From positions 1-64,000 of the forward strand of contig JAFRCC010000007.1 in assembly GCA_017404545.1 (NCBI GenBank): DNA of 64,000 nt, in the 5' to 3' direction. The position numbers were made by a program, and so were the translations under genes. Shown here one piece after another: positions 37,339-46,496 of the stretch (position 1 is its first letter; every line of letters starts with the position of its first letter). Below the pieces are notes generated by a model. It did no database searches. It saw nothing but the letters and a program-made list of their open reading frames with translations, and was not told the origin of the DNA. This DNA comes from Clostridia bacterium. GTDB taxonomy: Bacteria; Bacillota; Clostridia; TANB77; CAG-508.

Positions 37339-38650
37339 ATACTTTCTTTGCAACCAAATCATAATCTCTAGATTCTGTAATTTTAACTTTTATAAATTCG
37401 CCTTCCAAATTTTCTTCATCACATTTAACATATATTACACCATCAATATCTGGTACATCCATGTAGCTTCTTGCTACATAATACTTTCCATCAAAGCTTC
37501 GCTCTTCTAAAATAACTTCAAGTTCCTTTCCTATATATTGCTTTTCAATTTCCTCAGAAATCTCTGCTTGCAACTTCATTATCTTATTGTATCTACTCTT
37601 TTTTGTCATAGGATGTACTTGCTCTTTTATTTTAGCAGCAGGAGTTCCTTCTTCCTTAGAATATGAAAAAGCTCCTAATCTATCAAATTTTGCCTCTTTT
37701 ATAAATTCATACAATTCATCAAAATCTTCTTTACTTTCCCCTGGGAAACCAACCATTATTGTAGTTCTTATTATCACATTTGGTATTTCTTCTCTTATTT
37801 TTGCAATTGTTTTTCTAATACTTTGACCATCACTTTTTCTATTCATCCTTTTTAAAACTTTATTTGAAATATGTTGAATAGGAATATCGAAATAATTGCA
37901 AATTTTCTCATTATTTTTTACAACATCAATTAACTCATCTGTAATTGACTCAGGATATGCATATAAAAATCTAATCCACTTTATTCCGTCAATTTCACAT
38001 AACTTTTTAAGTAGGTCTGCCAAACGGGGCTCTCCATATATATCGATTCCATATTTAGTTGTATCCTGAGCAATTACAATAAGCTCCTTAACCCCGGCTT
38101 CTGAAAGTTTCTTAGCTTCTTCTAAAACATCTTCCATCTTTCTACTTATGTAATTTCCACGAATATATGGGATAGCACAAAATGTGCAGCGATTATTGCA
38201 TCCTTCCGCAATTCTTAAGTATGCATAATTTTCACCCGTAGTCACAACTCTATCTAAAAAGTTTAAATAATCGTGCTCTCTATTTTTATTCTCCACTTTA
38301 CCAATAACTGTTTCTATCTGCTTCCAAATACTTTCATATTCGCTAAATTTTATAAATAAATCTACCTCTGGCATAAGTTTTATAAGTTCATCCTTATATC
38401 TTTCTACTAAACATCCCATTGCTATAAGATACTTACATCTATTCTTTTTATATTCAGCCATTTCCAATAGAGTATTAATTGCTTCTTCTTTTGCAGATTG
38501 TATAAATCCGCATGTATTAACAACTATAATATCTGCTTTTGATGGATCATTAACAATATTAAATTTATTGTTTTTAAATAATCCTATTGTCATTTCTGTA
38601 TCTAATAGATTTTTACTACAACCTAGCGATACGAATCCAACGTTCATCAT
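37337..38650 (-). CDS. rimO: Ribosomal protein S12 methylthiotransferase RimO
   Basis: About 437 residues. The ATG at 38650 is about 10 bases from AAAGGA. An ATG at 38659 is almost touching it. MTTase N-domain with SLGCSKNLLDTE (first cluster Cys), NTCGFI and MGCLVERY. Radical-SAM CxxxCxxC in EGCNNRCTFCAIP (about 150-162). C-terminal TRAM domain about 370-437. The SLGCSKN signature separates RimO from MiaB. It adds a methylthio group to Asp of S12. Note that rpsL (S12) is in this same window. Confidence 0.95.
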   Translation of the reverse strand: MMNVGFVSLGCSKNLLDTEMTIGLFKNNKFNIVNDPSKADIIVVNTCGFIQSAKEEAINTLLEMAEYKKNRCKYLIAMGCLVERYKDELIKLMPEVDLFIKFSEYESIWKQIETVIGKVENKNREHDYLNFLDRVVTTGENYAYLRIAEGCNNRCTFCAIPYIRGNYISRKMEDVLEEAKKLSEAGVKELIVIAQDTTKYGIDIYGEPRLADLLKKLCEIDGIKWIRFLYAYPESITDELIDVVKNNEKICNYFDIPIQHISNKVLKRMNRKSDGQSIRKTIAKIREEIPNVIIRTTIMVGFPGESKEDFDELYEFIKEAKFDRLGAFSYSKEEGTPAAKIKEQVHPMTKKSRYNKIMKLQAEISEEIEKQYIGKELEVILEERSFDGKYYVARSYMDVPDIDGVIYVKCDEENLEGEFIKVKITESRDYDLVAKKV

Positions 38651-38668
38651 ATTTTTCATATCCTTTCA

Positions 38669-39841
38669 TTAATTACTATATAAATGTTTTCTCGTCATCT
38701 CTAGTAAATGTAATGGTGTAAAACCTATTACCTGTGTTTTTGCTCTGTCGCATTTTAAGCATTTATTTAAGAGCTCTATAATTTTTTTTTCGTTTTCTTT
38801 TTCCTCCATATCGATGTAATCAACAATAATAATCCCACCAATGTCTCTTGCTCTTAATTGTTTAGCAATTTCAACAGTAGCTTCTTCATTCACCTTAAGA
38901 ACAGTTTCTTCTAGACTATTATTTCCTATATATTTTCCAGTATTTACATCAATTGCTGTCAGTGCCTCTGTTCTATCTATTGTAATAAAACCTCCACAGT
39001 TAAGCCAAATTTTTCGATTTTCAAGTTTCTCAATTTGAGAAATTGTATCTGCAGAAAAAATATTAACCTTCTCAGTATATTCAAAAATGCTTCTAAAATC
39101 AGGATATTCGTTGCTCATAAAATTATAAATTTCCCTATTATTAACACTAACTTTTTCCACATCTTCAACCAAAGCTAATAATATTTTATTTATTATCCCA
39201 CCAATTTCGTATATCTTTTGAGGGCAATCATCTTTAACAGCTTCAAACTTATCTTTTATATCTTTATAAATTTTTTCTAATTTCTTTATCTCTTTAGCTA
39301 AATCATCTTCTGCTTTTCCATTTGCAGCGGTTCTAATAACAACTCCAAATCCACTTGTAATATTGTTTCTAACAATTTCTTTTAATCTATTAATCTCCAT
39401 ACAATCTTCGATTTTATTTGATACAGTTATAAATTCGGAGTTTGGTATTAAAGCAATGTATTTCCCTGGAATGTTAATATCAGTGGATATCCTTGCGCCT
39501 TTTGTCTCTACTTTATCTTTTTTAACCTGAACAAGAATAGGCATACCAACCTTAACATATTTTTTTATATCGCTATCACTTAATTTTTCATTTTTATTTC
39601 CAGTTATATTACTTACTTTTGGAATTACATCTTTTATATGTAAAAATGCTTTTTTTTCTTCACCAATATCAACAAACGCAGCTTGCATTCCTGGCAAAAC
39701 ACTTACAACTTTTCCTGCATATATATTCCCCTCAATTGTCTTATTATCATATAGCTCTTTATAATGTTCTACTACTTTCCCATCATCCAATACAACAATA
39801 TTGCTCTTTTGCTTATCGCTATTTATTATGATTTCCTTCAT
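38669..39841 (-). CDS. rng: RNase E/G family ribonuclease
   Basis: 390 residues. S1 domain at about 36-115 (GNIYAGKVVSVLPGMQAAFVDIG, KKAFLHIKDV), catalytic region GGFITIDRTEALTAIDVNTGKY with the two metal-binding Asp (about 283-305), and DIGGIIIVDYIDME (about 337-350). The end CDRAKTQVIGFTPLHLLEMTRKH corresponds to the RNase G end, without the RNase E scaffold. It cleaves single-stranded RNA at 5'-monophosphate ends. The zinc-link CPxC is replaced by a single CLKC (C-x-x-C). Tight operon with pth upstream and rimO downstream. Confidence 0.94.
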   Translation of the reverse strand: MKEIIINSDKQKSNIVVLDDGKVVEHYKELYDNKTIEGNIYAGKVVSVLPGMQAAFVDIGEEKKAFLHIKDVIPKVSNITGNKNEKLSDSDIKKYVKVGMPILVQVKKDKVETKGARISTDINIPGKYIALIPNSEFITVSNKIEDCMEINRLKEIVRNNITSGFGVVIRTAANGKAEDDLAKEIKKLEKIYKDIKDKFEAVKDDCPQKIYEIGGIINKILLALVEDVEKVSVNNREIYNFMSNEYPDFRSIFEYTEKVNIFSADTISQIEKLENRKIWLNCGGFITIDRTEALTAIDVNTGKYIGNNSLEETVLKVNEEATVEIAKQLRARDIGGIIIVDYIDMEEKENEKKIIELLNKCLKCDRAKTQVIGFTPLHLLEMTRKHLYSN

Positions 39842-39857
39842 CTATCCTCCAAATACT

Positions 39858-40421
39858 CTATTGTACATTAAACTTGTTCATTGCATTATCAATTCCATCT
39901 TTAATAATTGATGTTACTGCATTTTCTGCTTTATTAATTCCATTTTTTAAAACTTCATACTCGTCATCTTTTATATTGCCGATTACATAGTTAATTAAAT
40001 CATTCTTATGCTCTGGCATTCCAATTCCAACCCTTATTCTTGGAAAATTTTCTGTATTAAGTCTATATACAACAGATTTCATACCATTGTGTGTACCAGG
40101 CCCTCCCTTTGATTTAATTCTTATTCTTCCAGGCTCAGTATCTATATCGTCATACACTACAATTATATTTTTTGAATCTATTTTATAAAAATTAACAAAC
40201 TCTATTACACTATCTCCACTTAAATTCATAAATGTTTGCGGCTTTAATAATATAACTTTTTCACCTTCAATTTCTCCAGTTCCATATAATCCATTAAATT
40301 TCTCTCTAGAAATTGCTATTTTATATTTATCTGCAATTTTATTAATTACATCTACTCCCATATTATGCCTTGTTCTGGCATATTCAGCTTCTGGGTTACC
40401 CAATCCAACAATTAAATACAT
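39858..40421 (-). CDS. pth: Peptidyl-tRNA hydrolase
   Basis: 187 residues, normal size. MYLIVGLGNPEAEYARTRHNMG with the catalytic His (about 19), FMNLSGDSV (Asn about 67), YDDIDTEPGRIRIKSKGGPGTHNGMKSV (Asp about 92, Asn about 112), and FPRIRVGIGMP. It recycles peptidyl-tRNAs dropped by ribosomes. Downstream of truB by 47 bases and upstream of the RNase gene by 16. Confidence 0.98.
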   Translation of the reverse strand: MYLIVGLGNPEAEYARTRHNMGVDVINKIADKYKIAISREKFNGLYGTGEIEGEKVILLKPQTFMNLSGDSVIEFVNFYKIDSKNIIVVYDDIDTEPGRIRIKSKGGPGTHNGMKSVVYRLNTENFPRIRVGIGMPEHKNDLINYVIGNIKDDEYEVLKNGINKAENAVTSIIKDGIDNAMNKFNVQ

Positions 40422-40468
40422 AAAAATCCCTTTCTTACGTAAAACTCCAACAAAATTATAACATGCTT

Positions 40469-40780
40469 TTAACTTTTGTTCAATATAATGTCCCTTTTGA
40501 TTTTTGAATCATAAACCACACCACTGCCTAGAAAAGTTTCATTATAATATACTTTATAAATACCATCTTTCTCATTTGCTTCAATTTTGACTCCATTCAA
40601 GAATTTTTCTAATTTATTTTTTGGTAAATCAAATTTTGGATTTTTTTCCATTACATGCTCTAAGCTAATTATTTGGTTATTTAACCAAATTTTATTTTCT
40701 TTATTTTTTTCCAATTCATCTATATCTACACTTTGACTAATATCAAAGTTGCCAACTCTCAGTCTATTAAGTTCGAGCAT
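40469..40780 (-). CDS. truB: TruB C-terminal part (out of frame)
   Basis: 103 residues (ELNRLRVGNFDISQ...) that match the end of TruB, including the substrate-binding C-terminal segment LNRLRVGNF. It continues the N-terminal frame at 40767-41351 if one base near 40784-40790 is ignored, reading DIAERLNTVGYMLELNRLRVG. The apparent ATG at 40780 is an internal Met, without a Shine-Dalgarno. It would be made only by a frameshift, or the extra base is an assembly error. Confidence 0.85.
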   Translation of the reverse strand: MLELNRLRVGNFDISQSVDIDELEKNKENKIWLNNQIISLEHVMEKNPKFDLPKNKLEKFLNGVKIEANEKDGIYKVYYNETFLGSGVVYDSKIKRDIILNKS

Positions 40781-41351
40781 ATACCCGAACCGTATTTAAT
40801 CTCTCCGCAATATCTTCACAAAGAGATCTAATATATGTACCTTTCGAGCAATATACACTAAATGTTATATTTTTTTTAATGCTATCAAATTTCACTAATT
40901 CAATATCATATATTTCTATTATGCGTGTTGGTATCTCTACATCTATGCCTTTTCTTGCGTATTCATATAGTTTTTTTCCATTTATTTTTATTGCTGAATA
41001 TACCGGTGGAGTCTGCACCTGCTTTCCAATAAAAGATTTTAGAATTTCTAATAAGTATTGTTCATTAAAAATTGCCTTATCAACATCTTTTTCTTCTAAT
41101 ATGTCCCCCTCAACATCTGCTGTAGACATTTTTACTCCTAACTGCAAGGTAGCACAATATTTCTTATCATGATTGATTAAATATTTAGCAAATTTTGTTC
41201 CGTCTCCTAACAATAGTGGCAAAACACCCGTGGCATTTGGATCTAGAGTACCTATATGACCAACCTTACAATTTAAAATGTGCTTTACCTTATTCACTAC
41301 ATTATTTGATGTTAAATTCTTAGCTTTATTAATTATTATTATTCCATTCAT
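40767..41351 (-). CDS. truB: tRNA pseudouridine-55 synthase TruB, frameshifted
   Basis: 194 residues with the catalytic core intact: HIGTLDPNATGVLPLLLGDGTK (catalytic Asp near 36), TPPVYSAIKINGKKLYEYAR (about 115-133) and KGTYIRSLCEDIAERL (about 170-185). The frame then leaves the family sequence at NTVRVYART and stops. Removing one base restores the expected NTVGYMLELNRLR. TruB makes pseudouridine in the T-loop of all tRNAs, and its loss is usually tolerated but uncommon. It heads the truB-pth-rng-rimO operon. Confidence 0.9.
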   Translation of the reverse strand: MNGIIIINKAKNLTSNNVVNKVKHILNCKVGHIGTLDPNATGVLPLLLGDGTKFAKYLINHDKKYCATLQLGVKMSTADVEGDILEEKDVDKAIFNEQYLLEILKSFIGKQVQTPPVYSAIKINGKKLYEYARKGIDVEIPTRIIEIYDIELVKFDSIKKNITFSVYCSKGTYIRSLCEDIAERLNTVRVYART

Positions 41352-41476
41352 ATAATTCCACCTTTATAAAAAATACAATCTAACAAATTCTGCAAAGAAT
41401 TGCTTTTGAATTTGTTACATTTGCGCATTTTGCTCTTCTTTAAGTTTATCATTTTTTACAATACCTTTCATATAGT

Positions 41477-41511
41477 AAAAAAACGAAGTCATATATACTG
41501 AATATGACTTC
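41477..41511 (-). terminator. Terminator of the nusA operon after the DHH gene
   Basis: GAAGTCATAT arms (41485-41494 and 41502-41511) with a 7-base loop, followed on the minus strand by GTTTTTTTAC. It separates this operon from truB. Confidence 0.85.
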
Positions 41512-41521
41512 CATACAAAAT

Positions 41522-42478
41522 TTACAAATAATGTCTAACTTCTTTTAGTACAAGGGCTTTAACAGATTCAAAGTCACCATTTACTGAGAATCCAGCCGAT
41601 TTTTGATGTCCTCCGCCGCCGTACATTAATGCAATTTCGTCAACATTTACTTTATCATTCGATCTTAAAGATACTTTTAAACCTTTTCCTTTTATTGGTC
41701 TAACAAATATTGAAACTTCAACACCTTCAATATCTCTTCCGACATCAACAATTCCTTCGTGATCTCCATATGTAGTGCCAAATTTTTCATAATCTTCTTC
41801 TGTAACATATGTATAGGCAATTTTACCACCATCAATTAGCTCCAATCTACTATTTGCAGCTCTTGCAAGTTCAAAAGCAGATTTTGTTTTTACTTGTAAG
41901 ACTTTCCTATATACTTCAGAAACATTTACGCCACTCTTCATTAAGTTAGCAACAAATTCGAAAGTTTCTGAAGTAACTCCCTGATACTTAAATCCTCCTG
42001 TATCTGTTATAATTCCAGCTAATAAACATGTTCCAATATCTTTTGTAATTGGCATACTGAAATTGTTAAGTGCCACAATCATTACTTCTGCACACGCCGG
42101 TGCATCTGGATTTACAAAGTTCAAGTCTCCATACATTGCATTTGTATCATGATGATCAATAACAATTGTTCTTTCTGCATTCTCAAAATATTTTTCTCCC
42201 CCGCAAAGCATCTGTAGCGATGAACAATCTATTCCTATAGCTAAATCATAATTTTCAACATCCGAATTATTTTTAATTTTATCAGCATTTGGCAAAAACA
42301 AAAATGTTTTTGGACATTCTGGTATAATAATATCAACTACTTCTTTTCCGAATTTTTTTAATGCATTATATAGAGCCAAACTCGTTCCGACAGCATCTCC
42401 ATCTGGATTTTCGTGCGCCAATATTACAATTGAATTAGCTTCTTTTATATATTCAAAAATTTGATTTAATGTTCCCAT
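41522..42478 (-). CDS. DHH-family phosphoesterase (NrnA-like oligoribonuclease/PAP phosphatase)
   Basis: About 318 residues. The ATG at 42478 is 7 bases from AAAGGA. The one at 42484 is touching it. DHH domain motifs: HENPDGDAVGTSLAL (about 20-34), IDCSS, the DHHDTN signature (about 106-111) and the CAEVM region. DHHA1 has GGGGHQKSAGFSV (about 285-297). NrnA enzymes degrade nanoRNA and the adenosine bisphosphate pAp. It follows rbfA, the usual position in Firmicutes nus operons. Two inverted repeats lie in the upstream spacer. Confidence 0.93.
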   Translation of the reverse strand: MGTLNQIFEYIKEANSIVILAHENPDGDAVGTSLALYNALKKFGKEVVDIIIPECPKTFLFLPNADKIKNNSDVENYDLAIGIDCSSLQMLCGGEKYFENAERTIVIDHHDTNAMYGDLNFVNPDAPACAEVMIVALNNFSMPITKDIGTCLLAGIITDTGGFKYQGVTSETFEFVANLMKSGVNVSEVYRKVLQVKTKSAFELARAANSRLELIDGGKIAYTYVTEEDYEKFGTTYGDHEGIVDVGRDIEGVEVSIFVRPIKGKGLKVSLRSNDKVNVDEIALMYGGGGHQKSAGFSVNGDFESVKALVLKEVRHYL

Positions 42479-42507
42479 TACCATATCCTTTCATGTGCAA
42501 TGTTCAT

Positions 42508-42548
42508 TCTAGTATAATAGAAAAGTAGAACTTTCTTATTATACCAGA
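42508..42548. repeat. Imperfect 18-bp inverted repeat before the DHH gene
   Basis: TCTAGTATAATAGAAAAG and CTTTCTTATTATACCAGA pair over nearly 18 bp around a 5-base loop, and could be a hairpin attenuator or processing site in the nus operon mRNA. Confidence 0.6.
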
Positions 42549-42554
42549 AAGACC

Positions 42555-42576
42555 AATTCTATAGTAAAATAGAATT
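42555..42576. repeat. 8-bp inverted repeat after rbfA
   Basis: AATTCTAT-AGTAAA-ATAGAATT, perfect arms, 16 bases after the rbfA stop. No T run. Confidence 0.5.
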
Positions 42577-42591
42577 AGCCCTACTATATAA

Positions 42592-42948
42592 TTATTTATT
42601 CTCAGATTTTATATCTTTTAAAATTTGCTCTATTCTCATTCCATAATCTAGAGAATCATCTATTTCAAAAATAAGTTCTGGCGTTACTCTTAAATTTAAT
42701 GTTTTGGCTAATTGACTTCTAATAAAACCGCTAGATTCTTTTATTCCTTGCATTGTTTTTTCAACACTTTCTGAATTAAAAATACTCACAAACACCTTGG
42801 CATATTTAAAGTCTGGAGTTATTTTTGCTCTTGTAACAGTAACCATACCAGTTATATTTGGATTTTTTAATTCATAAGCAAATATTTGACTAAGCTCTTT
42901 TTTTAGCTCTTCATTAATTCTATTTAATCTAGTCTCATTCTTTGCCAT
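42592..42948 (-). CDS. rbfA: Ribosome-binding factor A
   Basis: 118 residues, normal size. KH-like fold with RINEELKKELSQIFAYELKN, the MVTVTRAKITPDFKYAKVFVS strand (about 35-55) and the C-terminal RVTPELIFEIDDSLDYGMRIEQIL (about 88-111), where FxxDxS is conserved. It assists 16S rRNA 5'-end maturation and 30S assembly. In the nusA operon downstream of infB. AAAGGA 8 bases before the ATG. Confidence 0.97.
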   Translation of the reverse strand: MAKNETRLNRINEELKKELSQIFAYELKNPNITGMVTVTRAKITPDFKYAKVFVSIFNSESVEKTMQGIKESSGFIRSQLAKTLNLRVTPELIFEIDDSLDYGMRIEQILKDIKSENK

Positions 42949-42970
42949 AAACTTCTTCCTTTCTGGTAAA

Positions 42971-43037
42971 TTTAGGGACGGAGCAAAAAATTACATTTAC
43001 CATATTTATTTGTGAAATTTTTTGCTCCGTCCCTAAA
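42971..43037. repeat. GGGACGG palindromic element (copy C) between infB and rbfA
   Basis: Arms TTAGGGACGGAGCAAAAAATT (42972-42992) and exact complement (43016-43036) with a 23-base loop. Same arm interior as copies A and B. It occupies nearly all of the infB-rbfA spacer. Confidence 0.92.
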
Positions 43038-43043
43038 ATTTCA

Positions 43044-46000
43044 CTATCTTTTAACTTCTTCCATTACAAAGAATTCGATTACATCGTCTTCTTTTAAATC
43101 GTTATAATTTTCAATTTGACAACCACATTCAAATCCCTTTGTAACCTCTTTAACGTCATCTTTAAATCTTTTTAATGATGCAAGCTTTCCTTCGTGAATA
43201 ACAACAGATTCACGAATAACTCTAACACCAGCATTTCTTTCAATTTTTCCATCTGTCACATAGCATCCTGCAATTGTTCCAATACTTGAAACTTTAAATG
43301 TTTGTCTAATGATTGCATTACCAATAACCTTTTCTTCGTATATTGGATCAAGAAGTCCTTTCATAGCAGCTTCCACATCCTCAATTGCCTTGTAGATAAT
43401 TGAATATTGCTTAATTTCTACTCCCTCTTTTTCTGCTACTTCTTTTGCTGAACCAACAGGACGAACATTAAACGCAATAATAATCGCTTTTGCAGCTTTA
43501 GCAAGTTGAACATCAGATTCGTTAACGGCACCTGCAACAGAATGTATAACTTTTACTTTTACTTCGTCATTAGATAATTTTTCTAGTGATTGTTTGATAG
43601 CCTCTGCAGAACCTTGAACATCAGATTTAACAATTAAATTCAATTGTTTCAAATTCTCACTCTCCATTCTTTCGAATAGATTATTAAGTGTAACTAGGTT
43701 CGTATTACTTAGTGTTTTCTCTCTCTCTTGTAATTTTCTCTTTTCTATTAAATGTTTAGCCATCTTTTCATTCTTAACTTCGTAGAATGTATCACCTGCT
43801 TCTGGAACTTCTGTTAATCCCATAACTTCAACAGGTGTTGATGGTCCCGCTTCTTTTACACTCTGACCTTTATCATTCTTCATAGCTCTTATTCTACCAA
43901 TTGAAGTTCCAACAACTATTGTATCTCCAACGTTCAAAGTACCACGTTGTACAAGCATTGATGCAATAGGACCTTTTGCTTTATCAAGTCTTGCTTCTAT
44001 AACAGCACCTTTTGATTGTTTATTTGGGTTTGCTTTTAGCTCTTTCATATCAGCAACTAATAAAACCATCTCTAACAAGTTATTAATGTTAAGACCTTTT
44101 TTAGCTGAAATTGGAACAAATATTGTATCCCCACCCCATTCTTCAGCAACCAATTCATATTGCATTAAATCTTGTTTAATCTTATCGATATTTGCATTAG
44201 GTAAATCTATTTTATTAACTGCAACAATAATTGGAATTTCTGCTGCTTTAGCATGATTAATAGCTTCTACTGTTTGAGGCATAACACCATCATCAGCAGC
44301 AACAACAAGTATAGCAATATCTGTAATTTGAGCACCTCTTGCTCTCATACTTGTAAAGGCCTCATGTCCCGGTGTATCCAAGAATGTAATCTCTCTTCCA
44401 TTAACGTTAACCTTGTATGCACCAATATGTTGCGTAATACCTCCTGCTTCGCCTTCAATAACATTTGTTTTTCTAATAGCATCAAGTAATGAAGTTTTAC
44501 CATGGTCAACGTGACCCATAACAACAACAACTGGTGGTCTAGGTAATAAATCTTCTTCCTTATCTTCAGATTCATCAAATAATACATCTTCTTCATTAAC
44601 AACATTTTTCTTTATTGCAGTAACACCAAACTCACTAGCGACTAAAAATGCAGTATCAAAATCAAGCTCATTATTTATTGTAGCCATTATTCCCAAACTC
44701 ATAAGTTTAGTAATAACCTCTCCACTGGTTTTCTTTAATTCAGTAGCCAAATCCTTAACTGTAATATTCTCTGGAATTGTAATTTCTGTTAGTTTAAAGA
44801 TTTTTTGCTTACTTACGCCTTCTTCATCTATTTTTGCATTTTTCTTCTTATTTTTTTTGGATCTTCCACTTGTTAAATCATAATAATCAAGCATTCCACC
44901 ATCTTGTTCATTGAACATATGTGATAGTCTATCAGCTTGTTTTAAGTCTTTAAGCTTACTTCCATCAAACTCAGAAAACCTATCTTGTTTTCTATTTTTT
45001 GCATTCTTTTTGTTATTATTATTTGCTCTATTTTCTTCGAACTTACTTTGTTTCGCTTTATCAATAGATTTACTGCTATAGTCTCTTTGAGATTCTTTTT
45101 CAACAATTTCAACAGACATGATGTTTTTTATGTTTTTGTCTAATCCCTTTTCATCTAAAGGTCTTCCCGAATTGTTGTATCTATTGTTACCATCATTATT
45201 ATATCTATTATTGTATCTATTATTTCCATCATTATTATATCTATTATTTCCATCATTATTATATCTGTTGTTGCTCTCATTATTATATCTATTATTTCTG
45301 TAATTATTATAGCCATCTCTGTTATTGTTATTATATCTACGCTCACCATTGTTATATTTATTATTTACTTGATTTCCATCTCTATTATTAAATCTTCTAT
45401 CTCCGTTATTGTTGTATCTATTATTTCCATCATTATTGTATCTGTTATTTCCGTCAGCATTATACTTATTATTATTGTTATATCTATTGTTGTTCTCGCT
45501 GTTATATCTATTATTCCCATCGTTGCTATATCTGCGATTCTCATAATTATTTTCAGTTCTATTGATTTCTTTTTTCGTAGCTACTTCCATAGTATTATTT
45601 TCAGTTTTTTCAGTTTTCTCCTTTAATTTTTTTGCCTCTTCTTCTTTTTTCTTTTCTTCTGCAATTCTCTTTTGCTCTTCAAGTTTTCTAGCTTCCTCTT
45701 CTTGCTTTAAACGGAGCTCTTCCTCTTTTTTCTTTTTTTCTTCTTCTTCTTTCTTTTTATCTTTAATTCCAAAAAGTTCATTTACAGTTAATGGTTTTTG
45801 CTGTTTATTTCTATACACAATGTTATAGTTTTGATTTTTATTTCTCTCAACAAAACCTATATTATTTTTTTCTTCCGGCTTCTTATCCACTTTTTCCTGA
45901 TTATTTTCTTCAGTAAGAATAACCTCTCTTCTAATAATAATAGGAGTATTTTCTTTCTTTTTATCCTTCTCCTTCTTATCTGATTGTTGAGCCTTCGCAC

Positions 46001-46169
46001 TATTCTTTGACTTACCACTTACAGCATCTTCAAGTTTCTTAGCATCATTGCTTTCTATAGAGCTTAAATGACTTTTAGCATCAATTCCAAGTTCAACCGC
46101 TTTATCTAGAACTTCTTTACTGGTTAAATTGTATTTTTTTGCTATCTCATGAATTTTAATCTTTGCCAA
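43044..46169 (-). CDS. infB: Translation initiation factor IF-2
   Basis: 1041 residues, long for the family because of the linker. It starts at a TTG (46169) with a GGGGGGG site. N-domain [21 protein letters not shown], charged Lys/Glu coiled segment (about 110-190), then an Asn/Arg/Tyr repeat region (RYNNDGNN units, about 208-335). A second IF2N domain follows near 465-520, then the G domain with [12 protein letters not shown] (near 551) and the NKID motif, and IF2 C-domains. It places initiator tRNA on the 30S subunit. The repeat linker is unusual. Confidence 0.98.
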   Translation of the reverse strand: MAKIKIHEIAKKYNLTSKEVLDKAVELGIDAKSHLSSIESNDAKKLEDAVSGKSKNSAKAQQSDKKEKDKKKENTPIIIRREVILTEENNQEKVDKKPEEKNNIGFVERNKNQNYNIVYRNKQQKPLTVNELFGIKDKKKEEEEKKKKEEELRLKQEEEARKLEEQKRIAEEKKKEEEAKKLKEKTEKTENNTMEVATKKEINRTENNYENRRYSNDGNNRYNSENNNRYNNNNKYNADGNNRYNNDGNNRYNNNGDRRFNNRDGNQVNNKYNNGERRYNNNNRDGYNNYRNNRYNNESNNRYNNDGNNRYNNDGNNRYNNRYNNDGNNRYNNSGRPLDEKGLDKNIKNIMSVEIVEKESQRDYSSKSIDKAKQSKFEENRANNNNKKNAKNRKQDRFSEFDGSKLKDLKQADRLSHMFNEQDGGMLDYYDLTSGRSKKNKKKNAKIDEEGVSKQKIFKLTEITIPENITVKDLATELKKTSGEVITKLMSLGIMATINNELDFDTAFLVASEFGVTAIKKNVVNEEDVLFDESEDKEEDLLPRPPVVVVMGHVDHGKTSLLDAIRKTNVIEGEAGGITQHIGAYKVNVNGREITFLDTPGHEAFTSMRARGAQITDIAILVVAADDGVMPQTVEAINHAKAAEIPIIVAVNKIDLPNANIDKIKQDLMQYELVAEEWGGDTIFVPISAKKGLNINNLLEMVLLVADMKELKANPNKQSKGAVIEARLDKAKGPIASMLVQRGTLNVGDTIVVGTSIGRIRAMKNDKGQSVKEAGPSTPVEVMGLTEVPEAGDTFYEVKNEKMAKHLIEKRKLQEREKTLSNTNLVTLNNLFERMESENLKQLNLIVKSDVQGSAEAIKQSLEKLSNDEVKVKVIHSVAGAVNESDVQLAKAAKAIIIAFNVRPVGSAKEVAEKEGVEIKQYSIIYKAIEDVEAAMKGLLDPIYEEKVIGNAIIRQTFKVSSIGTIAGCYVTDGKIERNAGVRVIRESVVIHEGKLASLKRFKDDVKEVTKGFECGCQIENYNDLKEDDVIEFFVMEEVKR

Positions 46170-46190
46170 TAAATTTCCCCCCCATTAAAA

Positions 46191-46454
46191 TTATTTATTA
46201 TCTGCAATTTCTTTTCTTAATTCTTCGTATATTTTATCGCTAATATTTGTTTCAAAGCTTCTTTCTATACGCCTTGCCTTTATCGCTTTTTCTAAACATT
46301 CAGGATTATTGCAAATATACGCCCCTCTTCCATTTGCTTTTCCTGTTTTATCAATAATAATGTTACCATCCTTATTAATAACAATTCTTATTAATTCATT
46401 TTTATTCTTTTGGCTATTACAGCCAACACACGTTCTCTGTGGTATTTTTTTCAA
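46191..46454 (-). CDS. rnpM: RnpM/YlxR (DUF448) RNA-binding protein
   Basis: 87 residues from a TTG at 46454, about 10 bases from AGGA, giving MKKIPQRTCVGC, the usual start of this family. A GTG at 46463 would touch the site. CVGC and the RTCVGCNSQKNKNELIRIV segment, GRGAYICNNPECLEKAIK and a basic C-terminus match YlxR, shown to modulate RNase P in Bacillus. It sits between nusA and infB, the standard position. Confidence 0.95.
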   Translation of the reverse strand: MKKIPQRTCVGCNSQKNKNELIRIVINKDGNIIIDKTGKANGRGAYICNNPECLEKAIKARRIERSFETNISDKIYEELRKEIADNK

Positions 46455-46496
46455 ATTTCTCACTTCCTATTGTATTCATACAAATACTTAATATTA

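Noticed and set aside
40774..40790. Programmed +1 frameshift in truB as a firm call
   Set aside because: A rare CGG codon alone does not establish recoding. An assembly error or a pseudogene is equally possible.
41400..41470. 18-codon ATG frame upstream of truB
   Set aside because: No ribosome site, very short, just downstream of a terminator.
45118..45828. Plus-strand Leu- and Ile-rich frames opposite infB
   Set aside because: Shadows of the Asn/Lys-rich IF-2 linker. No start signals.
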